From Apostichopus japonicus (lineage: Eukaryota; Echinodermata; Holothuroidea; Aspidochirotida; Stichopodidae): DNA of 64,000 bases. The notes below the pieces were generated by a model. It was not told the DNA's origin. It did no database searches and saw nothing but the letters and a program-made list of their open reading frames with translations. The position numbers were made by a program, and so were the translations under genes. Shown here in pieces: positions 63,947 through 64,000 of the stretch. How positions within the stretch are numbered: position 1 is the stretch's first letter; every line of letters starts with the position of its first letter. Where the stretch lies: assembly GCF_037975245.1 (NCBI RefSeq), contig NC_092563.1, positions 480,001-544,000 on the forward strand, in the 5' to 3' direction.

Positions 63947-64000
63947 TGAACACAATTGCAGACATACCTCTCTCTTTACTATGGTACATTTTAAGTCTAC

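Larger units (their letters stand above)
62219..64000. other. PCK1: PCK upstream intron, incomplete
   Basis: Precedes the first PCK exon visible here. It includes a CpG-rich 72-codon open stretch (62229-62447, + strand), the 24-bp repeat block at 62.9-63.3 kb and a 62-bp tandem duplication at 63.82 kb. No exon with the required phase-2 end was found. Confidence 0.6.

Noticed and set aside
63968-64000. Possible upstream PCK exon ending at a GTATGT donor on the - strand
   Set aside because: In the only phase that joins the known next exon (two bases of a split codon) this stretch contains TAG, TAA and further stops, so it cannot be the missing exon.
1-64000. A new defence, mobile or biosynthetic system
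   Set aside because: The only clear genes are a proteasome chaperone and a metabolic enzyme; no clustered unknown genes or enzymes suggest a system.

Overview
This is animal nuclear DNA. It is AT-rich, nearly all non-coding, and carries genes split by GT-AG introns, long introns, tandem repeats, a tRNA-derived SINE and a hAT-type MITE. The protein matches, the alternation of CpG-poor and CpG-normal blocks, and the repeat types suggest a marine invertebrate deuterostome, possibly an echinoderm such as a sea cucumber. That placement is inference; no species-diagnostic sequence was tested.

Two genes can be read with confidence. (1) PSMG2, proteasome assembly chaperone 2, lies on the + strand. 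Its complete coding sequence is in seven exons between 40054 and 46542 (273 codons plus stop), and every splice junction is in phase. (2) A GTP-dependent phosphoenolpyruvate carboxykinase (PCK/PEPCK) lies on the - strand. Six exons between 62218 and 52198 encode about 555 residues through the stop; the first 70-80 residues lie beyond the right edge. The two genes converge, and 46543-52197 between them holds a 124-bp triplicated segment followed by a 19-bp satellite of 29 units.

A third gene is proposed with lower confidence. A 40-bp coding first exon on the - strand (27028 to 26989) starts with ATG in good context, ends at a consensus GTAAGT donor, and encodes a peptide beginning MTRRKKRQP. 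This resembles the N-terminal RRKQxxP NuRD-recruitment motif of FOG/SALL/BCL11/ZNF521-type zinc-finger repressors. If real, 1-26988 is mostly its intron.

Layout: 1-26.6 kb is CpG-poor and non-coding, with an eleven-copy 60-bp array at 25.2-25.86 kb. From 26.64 to 40.26 kb is a CpG-normal domain bounded by the proposed leftward first exon and by PSMG2 exon 1; it holds the MITE, three full CRE palindromes and a CGATAA cluster. From 40.26 to 52.2 kb are PSMG2 and the convergent intergenic stretch. From 52.2 to 64 kb is PCK with its introns and several small tandem duplications.

The genes do not form an obvious functional unit: one assists proteasome alpha-ring assembly, the other is a gluconeogenic/cataplerotic enzyme. 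I found no convincing new biological system. The best leads are the proposed repressor first exon and the CpG-domain boundaries that coincide with the two outward-facing first exons.
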